Assembly: GCA_029931535.1 (NCBI GenBank) | Contig: JAQPZY010001665.1 | Span: forward strand, 1,199,501-1,263,500 | Direction: 5' to 3' | DNA from: Margaritifera margaritifera | Lineage: Eukaryota > Mollusca > Bivalvia > Unionida > Margaritiferidae | Length of the DNA: 64,000 nucleotides | Shown here: positions 48,330-60,329 of the stretch, in pieces | Layout: each line of letters starts with the position of its first letter | How positions within the stretch are numbered: the stretch's first letter is position 1 | Position numbers and translations under genes: made by a program | The notes under the pieces: generated by a model | Database searches by the model: none | What the model was told of the DNA's origin: nothing | Seen by the model: the letters and a program-made list of their open reading frames with translations, nothing else

Positions 48330-49165
48330 CGTTCAAGCTGAAAGAATTAAAAATCTAGATTGTGCTGTTTCTATTTAGTCTCTGTCTCCAATGATTGTAC
48401 AAGATAAATGTATCAGAATTTTGTTAAATACCATCTTGTTCTGGACCTAATTACAAAACTTCATAGGAAATTGAATGGAATGGTCCAACCGAATAAAGTT
48501 CTGTGATTTAGTTTATTTGCACCAAAACCATGATATCCGCCCAAACGCTCATTATCACGGCTTATGGACTTGAGATCGGTACTTAAATAGAAGAAGAATA
48601 CTCTTTTACTGTCCAGATCGATATCACCCGGATGTTGAGCAATGAAACCTTTGTAAAGCCTGTTCAAATAACATTATCCTCAGAAATGTTTTGAATGCAA
48701 AATTTCAATAGTATGAGTCATTTCCAATTATATCTTGTGAGACAAAATTGGAAAGTTTTCATAATAAGATGGCAATTGTCTGAAAATAAAGACTTAACCT
48801 TTGAAGTGAGTAACTTCTAAAGACTGAAGTAAAACTGAAACGGCTGAAAACCACTGAACATTATATCACAGGTTTAAATAGCACGCGTAGTCTGTTGAAA
48901 GAAGTAGATAGTTTTTGCAGAGTAAACAATGTCCCATTAGAAATTGCAGGCTACTTAATCGTGTTACAAATGAACTAACGCACAAAGATATCTCTGTCTG
49001 TCTGTCTGTTTCTGATTTAGCGAGTTCCTTGTCTTGCTCCTATTTTTCAATTACGTTATAACTTCTCTTTATTTGTCTTATTTTACAAATGTAATCTGCG
49101 TAAATTATATATACCATAATAGTTCTTTGTTCAATTCACACTTATTCTTTTCACTAATTATCCTA
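48330..49165. other. Upstream of lectin exon 1; no gene seen
   Basis: AT-rich sequence that could hold the lectin promoter and 5' untranslated exon on minus. No clear TATA box found. Confidence 0.4.
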
Positions 49166-49166
49166 C

Positions 49167-49170
<4 letters not shown>

Positions 49171-49227
<57 letters not shown>

Positions 49228-49232
49228 TATTA

Positions 49233-49276
<44 letters not shown>

Positions 49277-49308
49277 GTTGTTGTTGTTGGTGGTGGTGGT
49301 GGTAATAA
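49171..49308. repeat. (AAT)n/(ATT)n palindromic microsatellite, then (GTT)n(GGT)n
   Basis: (AAT)n at about 49171-49226 is followed by its inverse (ATT)n to about 49276, then (GTT)n and (GGT)n. The first two could fold into a long hairpin. Confidence 0.96.
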
Positions 49309-49639
49309 AAAAAAAAAGAAATAAATAAACTGGAAGAGTAAAACACGTTGACATGCTGATCATATTCCATTCAAGCGATCCGAATAAGTACAAAGATGGA
49401 ATGTACCATCAGGAATGTTGGAACAAAGATCTGTCCATATGACAAGCATGACCAGAAAAATATACTTGTACAAAACTTGATTTTGTTTCTGATACACCGG
49501 AAAAAAAACTATTAAAACACACACATATTGTATAGTGTAGACAACATAATAGATATAATTCCTGAATAGGGATCAGTTATCACATTTTAAAACGATTACA
49601 ATCAATTAAAAGTTTCGTATTCTTGTTATTGCCATTTTG

Positions 49640-52290
49640 AATGTATCATCGTATCATACTCAAAGTCTCCATGCTGCACACCAGTACAATGTAACATTGA
49701 TATTTATCAAACAGATATATCATGGACTAAAAAAAACAACAATAACCAAACACCTTACTTCAGGATTTTGCTTGCATGTGAATGCAATTCAAAAGTCTTA
49801 CAAATCAATTGTTTACGGAGGAACCAACTGCATTCACGAGTATTTCGAGTAGTTGGGTAGGATACAAAACAATAATGTACAACAGATTAAGACCTACAAA
49901 TGCAAACACTATGGGGTACACATAGGATAAGAAAAATCAACACAATTCAACTGGCACTTGTTAAATCTGCGAGGATATGTCAAATTTCACTACTATGATC
50001 ATTTGACTGCCATATATAGAGGTCCTGCTCATAAGGACTGTAATTTAAAATCCAAATATCCAAACTTCATCACTTTTGTTCATTCATAACATGTCTGGGT
50101 ATAATAGTTATGTATCTATCAAGGAGCTTGTCAGAAATAATCCAGATGAAGCGGTGGAAATAATACCAAATAAAGATGAGAAATATATTTCATTTAGCAA
50201 GCAATTCATAGTTTCATGAAGGATGGCAATGAATTAAAAGTGAACAGAACATTTTGATTTCTAGATAACTTTCGATTTCTGGCCCAGTCTCTTGAGCAAT
50301 TGGCTCCAAATTTAGATGACAGCACAGAGATAATAAAACACTTTGAACAGATGAAACCTCATCTGTCATGTATAGAATGACACTTTCTGGTGCACGCCCT
50401 CACTATAAATCGCCTCGATATAATGCGGTCCTTCATACAATACGTGTATGGTCATGCATAACAATTGTTTTGGATAAATGTAGATTTGATGTTGAACCTA
50501 ACTCAGTATAACGCGATCTCGATTATAATGCGGTACATTTGTAAGGTTTTCCTGAACAACGGTATTGTAAGGGAATTAACATACCTGTTCTGCGGTCCAA
50601 AACCTCTATTTCTTCGAACAAAAATTTATCCATATAAATACATATATAGCTTTGAAAAGTTTATTAAAAAAGCTATACCGCCCAAACAAAGTTTTACTCA
50701 TCACTTACCAACTCAAAGATAAGTATCTTTAACATTTGATGTCGCATTTCAACCTTTAAACATCATGTATTATACATAACTATTACATGCAAAAGAAACT
50801 TTAATGTTGTAACATATTTGAAGAATTTAGAAATGTTTGTATGCAACACTACAAACTCGGAGCAGCACATTATTACATTACACCTGGGTTAGCTTATGGG
50901 CATTTTTGAAGATACCAAGTGTTAAAACATGCATTTTTAACCGAAAATGATATGCATTTGATGAATGAAAGTGGAATTCGTTGACATATTAGCATGATCT
51001 GACATAGATATGCAAAAGATAATCATTAATTATATGCGGATGAAAATGGTGTTGTTCATAATGATGGAGAATTTGATAAAACGTACTCGAAATCATTTAC
51101 TGCATATATTATTATGAAAACCTCTATATGACGGGGCAATGTGTCAGCCTTTACCAGTGAAACAAGTTAGCTGGGGAAGTTAAACACTAATTAGATGATT
51201 AAATAGCCTGTTCCAAGACCTGATAATAGTAATAATAGTTGCATACTTCAAGTGGATTTAGAGATATCAATAAATGTACACGACTATTTTAAAGACTACC
51301 CGTTAGGTCCTGATAAACTTGTATCAGTTAAAAATGATGTATCTCAATTACAAATGAAATTGATTGATGATTACAATAGTACAAAGCAACTGAACCAAAG
51401 CTATTATATACATTGAAACATAAGCTTAAAGCTCTCATTGCAGTTGGGTTTGAACTAACGAAGATACACATATTTGTCCTGATGGAAAAACAATCTTTCC
51501 TGAAATCGCAATTATAACCGAATGCAAGTTTGAGACCAAAAGTAAATAATGAATTTGAGAAAGATTTATTCAAATTGATGACCACTGTATCTAATAAACA
51601 GTTCTTTGTCTCTTTGCAACAGTACAAGAATTAAAATATGTACCAAAAAAAATAAAAAATAAAAATAAAATGATAAAAAACCTACCTATCTTTATCTAGG
51701 AGAACAATTATCAACTATAGCATGGTGCTGGTCAGTATGAACAACAATATGATGAAATTAATCAAACCGATCTCTGGCGATTTTAGAATGTTAGATTTAT
51801 TCAAATGGTTGATATATAAGTTCTATTACAACAACCACAATAATAACTATGGCAAAAGGATAACTTTGCTCTGTACCTATGAAATATTTGTGTATTAATG
51901 TCGAAACATAAAACGATTATAAGAATATGACGAATGTCGTTAAATTCTACTATATTAGTGATAATCCTAAAGACAATATCTAGGATATTTCTCAAGCGAA
52001 TACAAATGTTGCTGAATTATTGATGGGGATGAACTAATTTGCATACTAATTAAGAGAGTTAATGGCAAAAGTGTATACATTCAGGAATGAAAATGATGAA
52101 AATAAAGTTTGCAAGGGAAAAAGCAAAATCTGATTAAAAAGAATTTGAAATTCCAGATGTACAGAGATTGCTTATTAAATCGCAAGAAAAATATATCTAG
52201 AAATGATATAGAATAGATCGTACAAACACGAGATGTATAGCATCAAAATGCACCAAGTAGCATTGCCTGTGTAAGACGACAAGCTTTTAT
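49640..52290 (+). pseudogene. Maverick/Polinton protein-primed DNA polymerase B remnant
   Basis: Pieces of a family-B protein-primed DNA polymerase of the Maverick/Polinton type lie in order over all three plus frames. About 50000-50045: HLTAIYRGPAHKDCN, the zinc-knuckle-adjacent exonuclease entry. 50181-50204: KYISFSKQ, and RFLAQSLEQLAPNLDD near 50272-50320 (exonuclease region). 50620-50720: YPYKYIYSFEKF. 50845-50905: HYKLGAAHYYITPGLA. 51240-51330: LEVDLEISINVHDYFKDYPL. 52150-52275: C-terminal HKHEMYSIKMHQVA. The family is normally about 1000-1200 residues. I found no intact catalytic YxDTDS motif. Many stops, frameshifts and a 230-bp insertion (50370-50600) show that it is dead. In intact elements this enzyme copies the genome from a protein primer. 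Confidence 0.85.
50370..50600 (+). mobile_element. Dispersed repeat, copy B, inside the polymerase pseudogene
   Basis: Same sequence as 34850-35095. Polymerase-like sequence stops just before (FEQMKPHL) and resumes just after (YPYKYIYSFEKF), so the repeat inserted into the viral gene after it entered the genome. This copy shows the subrepeat more clearly: cctcgatataatgcggtc and ctcgattataatgcggta. Confidence 0.75.
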
Positions 52291-52349
52291 TGGTTTACAA
52301 TGTAAACACATGACCTTAAGGACATGTCAGTACCTTGGATTGAAAAGGA

Positions 52350-52810
52350 AACTCTCTTCACATTAAAAGTGTGTATCTCTTGTTGTGTTTCAAAGTATCT
52401 ACAATATTTATTTGTGCTTCATCTGTGATGCAATCATTTTCAGCGAAGATTGTTTTTATTGTTTGTTGTTTGTTATATCCGTAGACGACGATCAAGAAAC
52501 GTGCATTCTCTTTAAAATCTTTGATTACTGAGGTGTTCTTGTGATGTTTAAGCATATTGGTATTTCAAAATGTCTACCACTAAAAGGCAATTTAGTTAAG
52601 TTAGTTGCTTTCTTTTCTACCTAATCAAGACTCCCACAGTCATCAATTAGAAACAAACTATTGGTTCCATGGTGCATATCAAACAGTAGCCCCGGTTTAT
52701 CCTGACGATCAATTACAGCACTTCTACAGTCATCACATTTTTTTCTATTGCTGAGTTGAAAAAACATAGCAGTATCAGGTTCTCCAACCTTTAGGCACAG
52801 TATCAAGCTT
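52350..52810 (-). pseudogene. A32-type packaging ATPase fragment (Maverick)
   Basis: Two open minus frames, 52621-52806 and 52358-52555, with a frameshifted link. The first ends NSLFLIDDCGSLD, a Walker B strand with the D-D-C typical of poxvirus-A32-like/FtsK-HerA packaging ATPases of Mavericks. After it, GRHFE then KENARFLIVVYGYNKQQTIK and IFAENDCITDEAQI follow the usual path of the C-terminal half. The Walker A half is not recognised. The enzyme would drive DNA into capsids. The start is missing and the gene is broken. Confidence 0.7.
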
Positions 52811-52829
52811 CAAGCTCATCCTGTGAGAA

Positions 52830-53560
52830 TTAGGTGTGAGATTAAATAAAGTTATAGTGGCTTCTGTTTCTATGATTCCCTCCATAGTGACGTACTCGTA
52901 TAAGAAAGCAATTCCATAGCTGAACTTGTCATTTACTTATTGACCAATTTACTCAGGGGTAATTGTATCGTATTGCAGGCAAATGTTGCCAATTCTTAGT
53001 CATAGTTTACTCCTTCAAAAGCTTTAGCTGCTTTTCAAGCGTAATGGTTAATATGAGATCTTGAGGGAGAGCACATGGATAAAGAGGAGCATCATTTGTT
53101 AGTATCTGTCAGTCAAGTGGTATGGTAAACTTATTTCCGTAAAACACACTTCAGTTTATGTGCCAGTATTTTGCGCATTGCCTGCCCTCGATCTCAACTT
53201 TCTCAATTTTCACACAAGATGCTTTGTTCTATTATGTTTGGTCTAACTGATAAAGCTTACAAACAATCATTGTATTTGGTGATAATTGTGTAGCCATTTA
53301 ATTTGAGAAGATCATTGGTACCATATGATATGGTGATGTCTTTTTTAACAATCACTGTACTCTAATTGTTCAAAGCTGTATTGTTGCATATCCTTTCACA
53401 TTTATGTCAAACGACATAAGAAAGTACCATTGTGCAATCAATATAATAAGAGTTAGCTTTAGTAATGCTAACTGTAAAGTTTGATTTGATTTAATGCTTA
53501 TCTGGATATGTGTAATTCAATGAGTTGCTGGATTGAGATATGTAACTCTCTGTGTTGTTT
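52830..53560 (-). pseudogene. Maverick major-capsid-like gene remnant
   Basis: On minus, scattered frames show features of the double-jelly-roll major capsid protein of Polintons. GNKFTIPLD lies near 53111-53140, NDAPLYPCALPQDLI near 53055-53098, then a run matching the following strand (LTITLEKQLKLLKE). About 240 codons are covered, roughly the first third to half of a typical protein; the remainder is lost or runs into the ATPase fragment. Stops are frequent. The call rests on motif memory, not on an alignment. Confidence 0.55.
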
Positions 53561-53779
53561 GCTCCTATATTGTTAGGGTTTATATATTTACCGTATATCG
53601 ACATTTGTTATCCTTAAGTAAGGCATAATAAAGAATGTGCTGAAGGCACACTACATCTTTGCTATTTATTGTGCTGAAAAAAGAAACATTACTTACATAA
53701 ACTTATAAGTAATATACACACTAACAACCATCAGATGTGCAATGAAAAAGTATGTATATTTACACATGGCTTATGTATA

Positions 53780-54260
53780 TTTACACATGGCTATCAGAAG
53801 AATGGTAGAAACCATTCACTTCGGCTGTCTTGTTTCTTCACGTTTTACCGCATTATATAAATACTGTCTATCATCATCACTGTAAGTAGACGTGTATAGC
53901 GATAAAATCATCGCCCTGATTATTTAAGTAATGTGTTGCCAAACCTTGTTATCTCAAATTTTTATTTTTAATTTTTAAAGTAGTCAAGTGTCTTTAATCT
54001 TTTTACATTCAATTCTTAAGGTTTTCTATGCTGCTTTGTCGTGTGTAATATTTTCTTTGTCCAACTATATCTAGGTCCAGTAATTTGAACAAAAGGCTGC
54101 TTCTTGTAAGTGCTTGGCGTTAGCAATTGCTTCGTCAGTCGTAAATGCTGCTGTAGCCATTCTTGTAAAGGTGGTTTCCTATTTATTGTGCTGAATTTAT
54201 GAGCAATGAATTGTGATACTGTCGGACCTTCGTCTAAATTGTCGGGAAATTAGTGTAGGA
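53780..54260 (-). pseudogene. Unassigned minus-strand gene remnant in the Maverick block
   Basis: Two stretches look coding: DNLDEGPTVSQFIAHKF, then NRKPPLQEWLQQHLRLTKQL (about 54245-54120), and DDDRQYLYNAVKREETRQP (about 53875-53815). No family recognised. Their strand and position between the capsid-like and coiled-coil genes suggest an element gene. Confidence 0.35.
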
Positions 54261-54332
54261 TATATATATGTATACATTTGCAAAATTTAAACATTTGTAT
54301 ATTCCAGATAGTGCGTTCTTTATACCTTCAAA

Positions 54333-54337
<5 letters not shown>

Positions 54338-54404
<67 letters not shown>
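54338..54404. repeat. (AT)n microsatellite
   Basis: About 33 AT units interrupting the Maverick block. Confidence 0.97.
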
Positions 54405-54406
<2 letters not shown>

Positions 54407-54439
54407 CCTGAATGACATATTGTTCAAAACCATCTATTG

Positions 54440-55990
54440 TGTCTAACCTGTACGCACCAAAGGTGAACGGATATCAGTTAAATCCGTAACTGTTAAGCAA
54501 TGTCGTTGGTGAAGTTTCAGTTTTAAAAATATCCAACAAAACTTTTTTCATCGTCATAGACAGAATTAATACTTCCATCTACAAACGGTATTTCTTTAAA
54601 GAATAACCCCTATTTCAGATACATAATTAATTCAATACCATCAAGATATTCCTGGCTTGGTACCATGAGGAAATCATAAAGCAATATACCTCCTGGGATT
54701 AGATTTTTGTTATTTTGTTCTTTATCAAAGATAATTCTGCTTTTATCAATTCCTTTTTAAACTCATTCAATCTAGCACACAGTGCAGTACTCTTGATGCC
54801 CGTTTCCATGTTCAGTTTAGTATTTACTGTCTCTATATTTCCGTTTGTTTCGGTTTCTAACACTGCATAAATGCCACCGCTCTCGCTAGAGTCTTTTTTA
54901 TCCATTTCAATTTTGAATGCATCTCTCTTCTCTCAACTCTCTCTGATCTAAACGTTTGTTCAAGATGATTGAAATGTGTTCTCCTTCATTTCATCTGTTT
55001 GTCTATTTTGTCAATATTACCTTGCACCACACCGATAGTATTGACTATTTCTCCATCAACATATTCTTTTGTGTCTGTTTTAGATTGTTCAACTTCCGCA
55101 TTCAGTTTGTTGTAAAACTAGGTCTTATATTTTTTTAAAAATCGTTTCACTCAAATTAATAATAGCTAAATTGTAAGTTGTTCTCATATCTACAAGCGTG
55201 CTTTAATTCAAATTTTATATTGCTTTTAACATCCTCTATCTGTTTGTGTATCTCTGTTAAATCATTTTTCCTGCAACTCTGACAATTCATCAACGCTAGC
55301 TATTATCTTTTGAATATGGTAAGTACTTTTTGTGCCCAAACCGTCGATTATCTTGTTAATATCTTGATCGTTCTATTCGGCTAGTATTGTGCTGATCTGC
55401 CGTTAACCCATACAACACTGTTGGATTATGTTATTAAAGTCTCTTTGTAACTGTTCATTGTTTTCCAAAATTTCTTTATTTTTGCGATGTCACTCTCTGA
55501 AGCTTCCCTATCAGTGTTTAACCTCGGATGTAAATGTTGTAGGATGTTAGTTCAATCCTCTGACCTTTCTCGTACTGTTTGCAAGGCTTGTCAGACATTA
55601 TATAAGGATACAAATCTATGTGCGAACAATTCCGGTGCTCCTGATTTCTTTCTCTGTTATTATCAATAAAGTTTGAAAGCTCAGACATTTTACTGTCCTT
55701 TTCAGTATCCCTTTGTTCAATGGCAGTTAATTTCGTGTCAATTTGTCCCCTCCACATCGTGATGTCTTTACAATCGTTATCCTCTAGATTCTTACATATT
55801 TGATAATCAACTCATATTTGAACACACGTTTTATTAGTGACATCAGATTTTTCTACTGGACTTGCTAAATTGGTCATTTCTGAAGTTAAAGTCAGTGTTA
55901 ATTGTTTGTCCTATTGTACCATATTTTCATGTGTTTTTTATTCAGTATGTAAAGGTAAGAAATCACTAGAACTTCTAGTCGATATTTCTC
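54440..55990 (-). pseudogene. Coiled-coil protein remnant, possible fibre or minor structural gene
   Basis: A chain of short minus frames with one character: polar, helical, rich in E, K, N, I and T. Examples are WRGQIDTKLTAIEQRDTEKD and SKMSELSNFIDNN (55757-55650), ETETNGNIETVNTKLNMETG, then LCARLNEFKKELIKAELSLI (54860-54720). A more hydrophobic C-terminal part follows (GGILLYDFLMVPSQEYLDGI near 54690-54630, then FFKEIPFVDGSINSVYDDEK). Repeated t-k-l-n heptad-like units suggest a long coiled coil, as in fibre or attachment proteins of DNA viruses. That function is inference only. Several frameshifts. Confidence 0.45.
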
Positions 55991-56311
55991 CAGTTATTCT
56001 ATACGTAAACTACCTTATTTATTATAGATGGAAAAATACTTAATAAACCATGAACATCTGTAATTTCTCCATCTTCATCTCCAATGTTAACTGCTTGTAA
56101 TAGACTTTGATATTGTCTGAAACAAAGTATCAGTGAACAATATTTTAAATGGTAAAACCTATAGTAAACATGAATACTATCCATTTAGTGTAAGTTTTGT
56201 GTTATTGATTTGGTTGAGATAACTTTATAAATTTGTTGGTTTGAAAAACCCATCAACTTTTTACAATTTAGTAGATACCTGTATAATTCTCTGGCTATTG
56301 AATCATAGCAA

Positions 56312-56376
56312 TGTATTATTGTAGTTGGTATTGTATTATTGTAGTTGGTAATGTATTATTGTAGTTGGTAATGTGC
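56312..56376. repeat. 21-bp tandem repeat, 3 copies
   Basis: tattattgtagttggtaatg is repeated three times. Confidence 0.9.
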
Positions 56377-56636
56377 ACTGTTTAATTGTTTCTAGGAAAC
56401 AGTTTATATTTTGTTTTGTGTTTCAGACATTCATCGCCAATATTATAATTATTATTAACATTTTCATTCATCCCTATTTGACTTTTTCATGCACATTTCA
56501 AGGTTGTAAAAGCCACAAGCAACTAAAATATCCCGTGTTTTATTTGTATCATTGATGTAAGATAATCTGTTTTGAGTTCACCTGAAACAATGTAATATCC
56601 AGCAATAATATTTGTTCTCCGTAATGATTTATAAAG

Positions 56637-57520
56637 TGTAACGACTAGGGGTAATGTAACAAAAGAAAAGACTAAAACAAGCTTTCTAGATTTAAAATAC
56701 AAATATTTAATTTCCTAAAATATTAAATTATTTCAACAAACAATCAAAGTGAAAGAATTAAAAATAACTTACAGTATAGAATATCCTTAAAAGTCCTCAA
56801 TTGTTCTAAAGTTCACTGATTCGGAAGTTAATCCACATATTCCGAATGAAGTAGGTCCGAATGAAACCTTCACTGTACTAATATGCTATTAAGATTCAAG
56901 TATATCCAAATTTTATAAATTCCAATAGTCCTTGTGAATATGAAATAACACAAATTTTAGAAATTAAAGTTTAAGAAACGGTACTAATCCAGAATGTACA
57001 GTATACTGATATATATCACTAAAGTAGAATATCGACACACAAAATTAACCAAATTTGTTTATGACCTCTCAATCCAGTGTAGCTATGAAGAATGCTAGAA
57101 TGCTGCTATAAATCCTATAATATAGTCTCTTACTACGAAGAATCGAAATAAAACCCATTACGCCTTTGATAAACAACTGGGTATTTCGAAATAATTTCCT
57201 TCTAAATTACAACTCTCTCCGAGCCAATCAGAAACTAGGTTATGCGTGACAAAGTGCTTGTGCCCTGACGTTATTAACAGTCAATAACATATTGACCCTG
57301 AAGAATCATAGAATCTAGGTCAGAAATTCATACCCTCACGTACTAAATCACGTGATATACAAATGTTACAAGCGACAATTCTTCCAACGACCTAATGTAC
57401 TGAGTCACATTGAAATACCGTATATGTACTTTCTGCAAGACGACAGCTGTTAGACTATTATGGAGAGATCATAAACCTATACCATTATTTAAAAGTAAAA
57501 GTATATATAATTCCGTAACA
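56637..57520. mobile_element. Candidate solo LTR, 884 bp, 4-bp target duplication
   Basis: It starts TGTAACGACT and ends TTCCGTAACA, giving the short inverted TG...CA ends of an LTR. AAAG flanks both sides (56633-56636 and 57521-57524). There is no internal gag-pol in the window, so if real it is a solo LTR left by recombination. A possible poorly conserved relative in reverse orientation lies at 45286-46038. No coding frame. Confidence 0.6.
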
Positions 57521-57739
57521 AAAGTTTGCCATTTCATTTATCAGATGGATTCGTAAAGCAGATTTTGTTTTCACAGAGACCATTACGTGCAATAAAGCTC
57601 TCTTGCTTTGTCAAACCTTCATCGTTCATTTGTTTGTGAGTGTTCTTTTGAACTTGATTTCCTGGCTCATTTTTACTCTCTTTGTATATCTTGCATTAGT
57701 TGGTGAACAAATAAACTTGTCACTGTTTATTCAATTCCT

Positions 57740-58256
57740 GGCGTTGTCGTTTGGCGACGCGACCCACCAGAAGGGACGTCGGCAGACCCTTGTTGCTCTG
57801 CGGCATTTTCATCGATAGTGTTGAACATGGTCATGCCAGATGTTACTGGTATATCATGTTTAAAAACCTTGTACAAATTAAATTTTCATTCGAAGCTGTA
57901 ACAACAGTTCCTATGACTGCTGTGTTAAATCAGGTAAAAGAAAGTCGAAGAACTATACCAGTAGCTGTTTCCGATAAAAACCAATCCAGCTACTGAAACA
58001 ACTACACCTGCTGAGACTGTTTCCATACCCAACTATTTGAAATAAAAAAATACAACTTTGTATTGCTGTTTCATAAATAATGTCTAATCTCGTTAACTGT
58101 TTGCAGAAATTCTTGTGCAGTTGTTCCAGAGAGATATTCACTCACTGAACGAGAAAACATTGTGTAAAGTAAAAGCCCGTTTGCAATCACGTGGTCAATT
58201 GAAAACTGGATAATAAAAACTGGAATGATGTCCTTTAAAACGTCGGTAATGCCCAT
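57740..58256 (-). pseudogene. Small membrane-protein gene of the second viral block
   Basis: ATG at 58256 opens MGITDVLKDIIPVFIIQFSI and HVIANGLLLYTMFSRSVSEY, then TTAQEFLQTVNEIRHYL, an amphipathic, partly hydrophobic N-terminal region. After frame changes a membrane-like stretch (SAGVVVSVAGLVFIG, about 58015-57970) and a polar tail (TMFNTIDENAAEQQGSADVP near 57830-57770) appear. No family recognised. Same strand and higher G+C as the genes upstream, so I place it at the 3' end of the same gene run. Confidence 0.4.
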
Positions 58257-58419
58257 TGTTTATGGTGGACCAATCGTAAATTTCAATAGCTGTTTCAAAA
58301 GCATGATTCAAGCAACAGTAAGTACATCGCTTAATGTTGAGTGGTACGTGTGTTGATACTGTTTTTTGTTTCGCTCTATATCTTATTATTTATCTAGAGA
58401 GAAAAGTTAGCCATATATA

Positions 58420-58590
58420 CTTGGTTTCACATTTGTGTCTACAGTGTTATCAATTTTACCAGGTAAAAGTTTAATCGCCATCTGGAGTTCGATTATGTAT
58501 TGACTAATTGAAAACGGAATTATCAGTTTGAAAACTTCCTCAGTGTCCGAGCATAATTGCATGAGTTCTGGAAAAAGTCACGACAGGTGA
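58420..58590 (-). pseudogene. Unassigned minus-strand frame
   Basis: A short frame reads ELMQLCSDTEEVFKLIIPFS, then QYIIELQMAIKLLPGKIDNT. It faintly resembles the start of the next gene downstream (DVLKDIIPVF...IQFSI), so a duplicated small gene is possible. Interrupted afterwards. Confidence 0.3.
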
Positions 58591-58949
58591 CGTACATACA
58601 TATAATGAAATGAGAGGGATGAAAGAAGGATAAGAGCTCAGGGATAGTGTTTGGTATGGTCCAGTACGTACAATTTTAACTGTAGTCATAATGGAACAAA
58701 AAGTAATCTTATGTTTGTGAATATGTTTCTGTTAATAATAAATATCTGCATTTTCTTTTGTAGCAAAATGTTTGTTTATGAGGTAAAAGATGTATACTGG
58801 GAGTTTTAGACTTTATAGCTGGGATAAGTCTGTGCCTTTTATATCCCATAACTTTCCCTTCGAAGCACACGCAATTGTAATATTTATGCGAACCCAATGT
58901 ATACTCTCAAGACTGCTGCGTTAATTTCACGTGGCAAAACGTCCCATCT

Positions 58950-59100
58950 ATTAATCACTAGGATTTGTACTATTAAAGTCTCTCGAGGAACTTCCCAGCT
59001 AGCGCAGTGATCACTGGGATTTGTTATAGTATCAAGGCCGCTACGGGAATTTCACGCAGCTGACATTTCTCAGATAGCTTAGTGATCACTGCAATGTTTA
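58950..59100. repeat. Irregular three-copy repeat (gatcactgggattt)
   Basis: aatcactaggatttgt, gatcactgggatttgt and gatcactgcaatgtt recur at 58953, 59009 and 59083, with related sequence between them. Confidence 0.55.
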
Positions 59101-59132
59101 TTAAGGATTACTTACCAATACCTGTATATTCG

Positions 59133-59603
59133 CTAGTGTTTTTGGTCGCTAATGCCCCGGTTTCGTATTTGTGTGCGGAGACGTCGGTGGTTTTCCACTT
59201 CCACTATGTTAGTTTCGAATTCAGCCCTGCTAATGGTTTGGTCTTCGATGGACATCAAATACGGCTTGGCAAATGTGCTAAAACAACTTTGTGCTGCCGT
59301 AAGAAGTTCTGAATAGATACGTATTCGCGATTGCAACCGTATCAATAGTATTTTACTAGAACCGCCCGCGACACTGGTTACTATTGATATGGCTCCGACA
59401 ACAATTGCAATTGATGTACTCATGATAGTTGCTGTGCTCACAATTCCAGCAACGCCAAAGCCAATAGTTGCTGCAGCGGCAAGCCCACACATAGCATCTA
59501 CAACCACGCAAACGCGTTTGCATTTCGTGACCAGCGCGGTTCTCTTGACGACTTCATCTCGCAGTTGCAGTTTCGCCTCGATTATTTTTTCACGCCGTTA
59601 ACT
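59133..59603 (-). CDS. Helix plus Gly/Ala-rich hydrophobic protein, viral block
   Basis: An uninterrupted minus frame of about 155 codons, longer than the ATG-defined part (59507). It begins with a charged helix (REKIIEAKLQLRDEVVKRTA), then two glycine/alanine-rich hydrophobic segments (MCGLAAAATIGFGVAGIVST and TSIAIVVGAISIVTSVAGGS). A second helical, basic region follows (KILLIRLQSRIRIYSELLTA), ending in a polar tail. The hairpin of two small-residue membrane helices between coiled coils suggests a membrane-active or pore-like virion protein. I do not recognise the family. It is one of the few frames in the block without a break. Confidence 0.5.
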
Positions 59604-59614
59604 TCGAGGGTCCA

Positions 59615-60010
59615 TTATAATTCTTCTAATAATATTGCGTAGTACAAGTTCTCGACAACCATGATTTGTTCACGTGCAACACGCACATACATTTCTAACC
59701 AATTACCCTTTTTTACTGGCACAACTTTCGTACAATCATAGAAAAAATCTTCCTGGAGAATACTTAAATCTCCGGCAATTGTGATTTCCTGAGGCTGGGC
59801 ACTACGTTCATATCGAACCATATTGATTACACCCGTGATCGATGTCAGAAACGATTGTAATCGTCTTCGTCCAAGAACTGTTACACGGACAAGTGCGTCT
59901 TTGTTAAATAACAGTCGAGCTCAGGTATTGGTACTTCAGGGTTGTCCCAACTGTTGATTTCAATTTGGTCCTTAGCAAGATTATATTTCAGTGTATACGA
60001 GGGTCTGGCA
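59615..60010 (-). pseudogene. Possible minor structural protein, viral block
   Basis: The ATG at 59821 gives 68 codons (MVRYERSAQPQEITIAGDLS, then LQEDFFYDCTKVVPVKKGNW and AREQIMVVENLYYAILLEE). Readable sequence continues upstream in the same frame (ALVRVTVLGRRRLQSFLTSI) and, after a frameshift, as PSYTLKYNLAKDQIEINSWD. Beta-rich with a helical end. No family assigned. Confidence 0.4.
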
Positions 60011-60329
60011 ATATTATAGTTTCACGTGGATATTGGTCAAAAGACGAACGAACTTGCTATCAATGTTGGCATCACTGGTCAGCTGATACAAATCCCCGTC
60101 GGTAAATTCCGCAACCTCATCACCGCGGTAAGAATCCATTACTTATATGTAATGATACATCTAATCTTAAACACATACGCAAAAGACGTCAATAACGCTT
60201 CATTTTCAATTAACCCATGTATCTATATTCTTTCGTCCTTGTTAATCTTATACGAACCTGCAACCAAAGAAGTGGTAAATGAGTTGTCTGGGGAATCTGA
60301 CCTAAATAAAAGATTTCTATATTAATATT

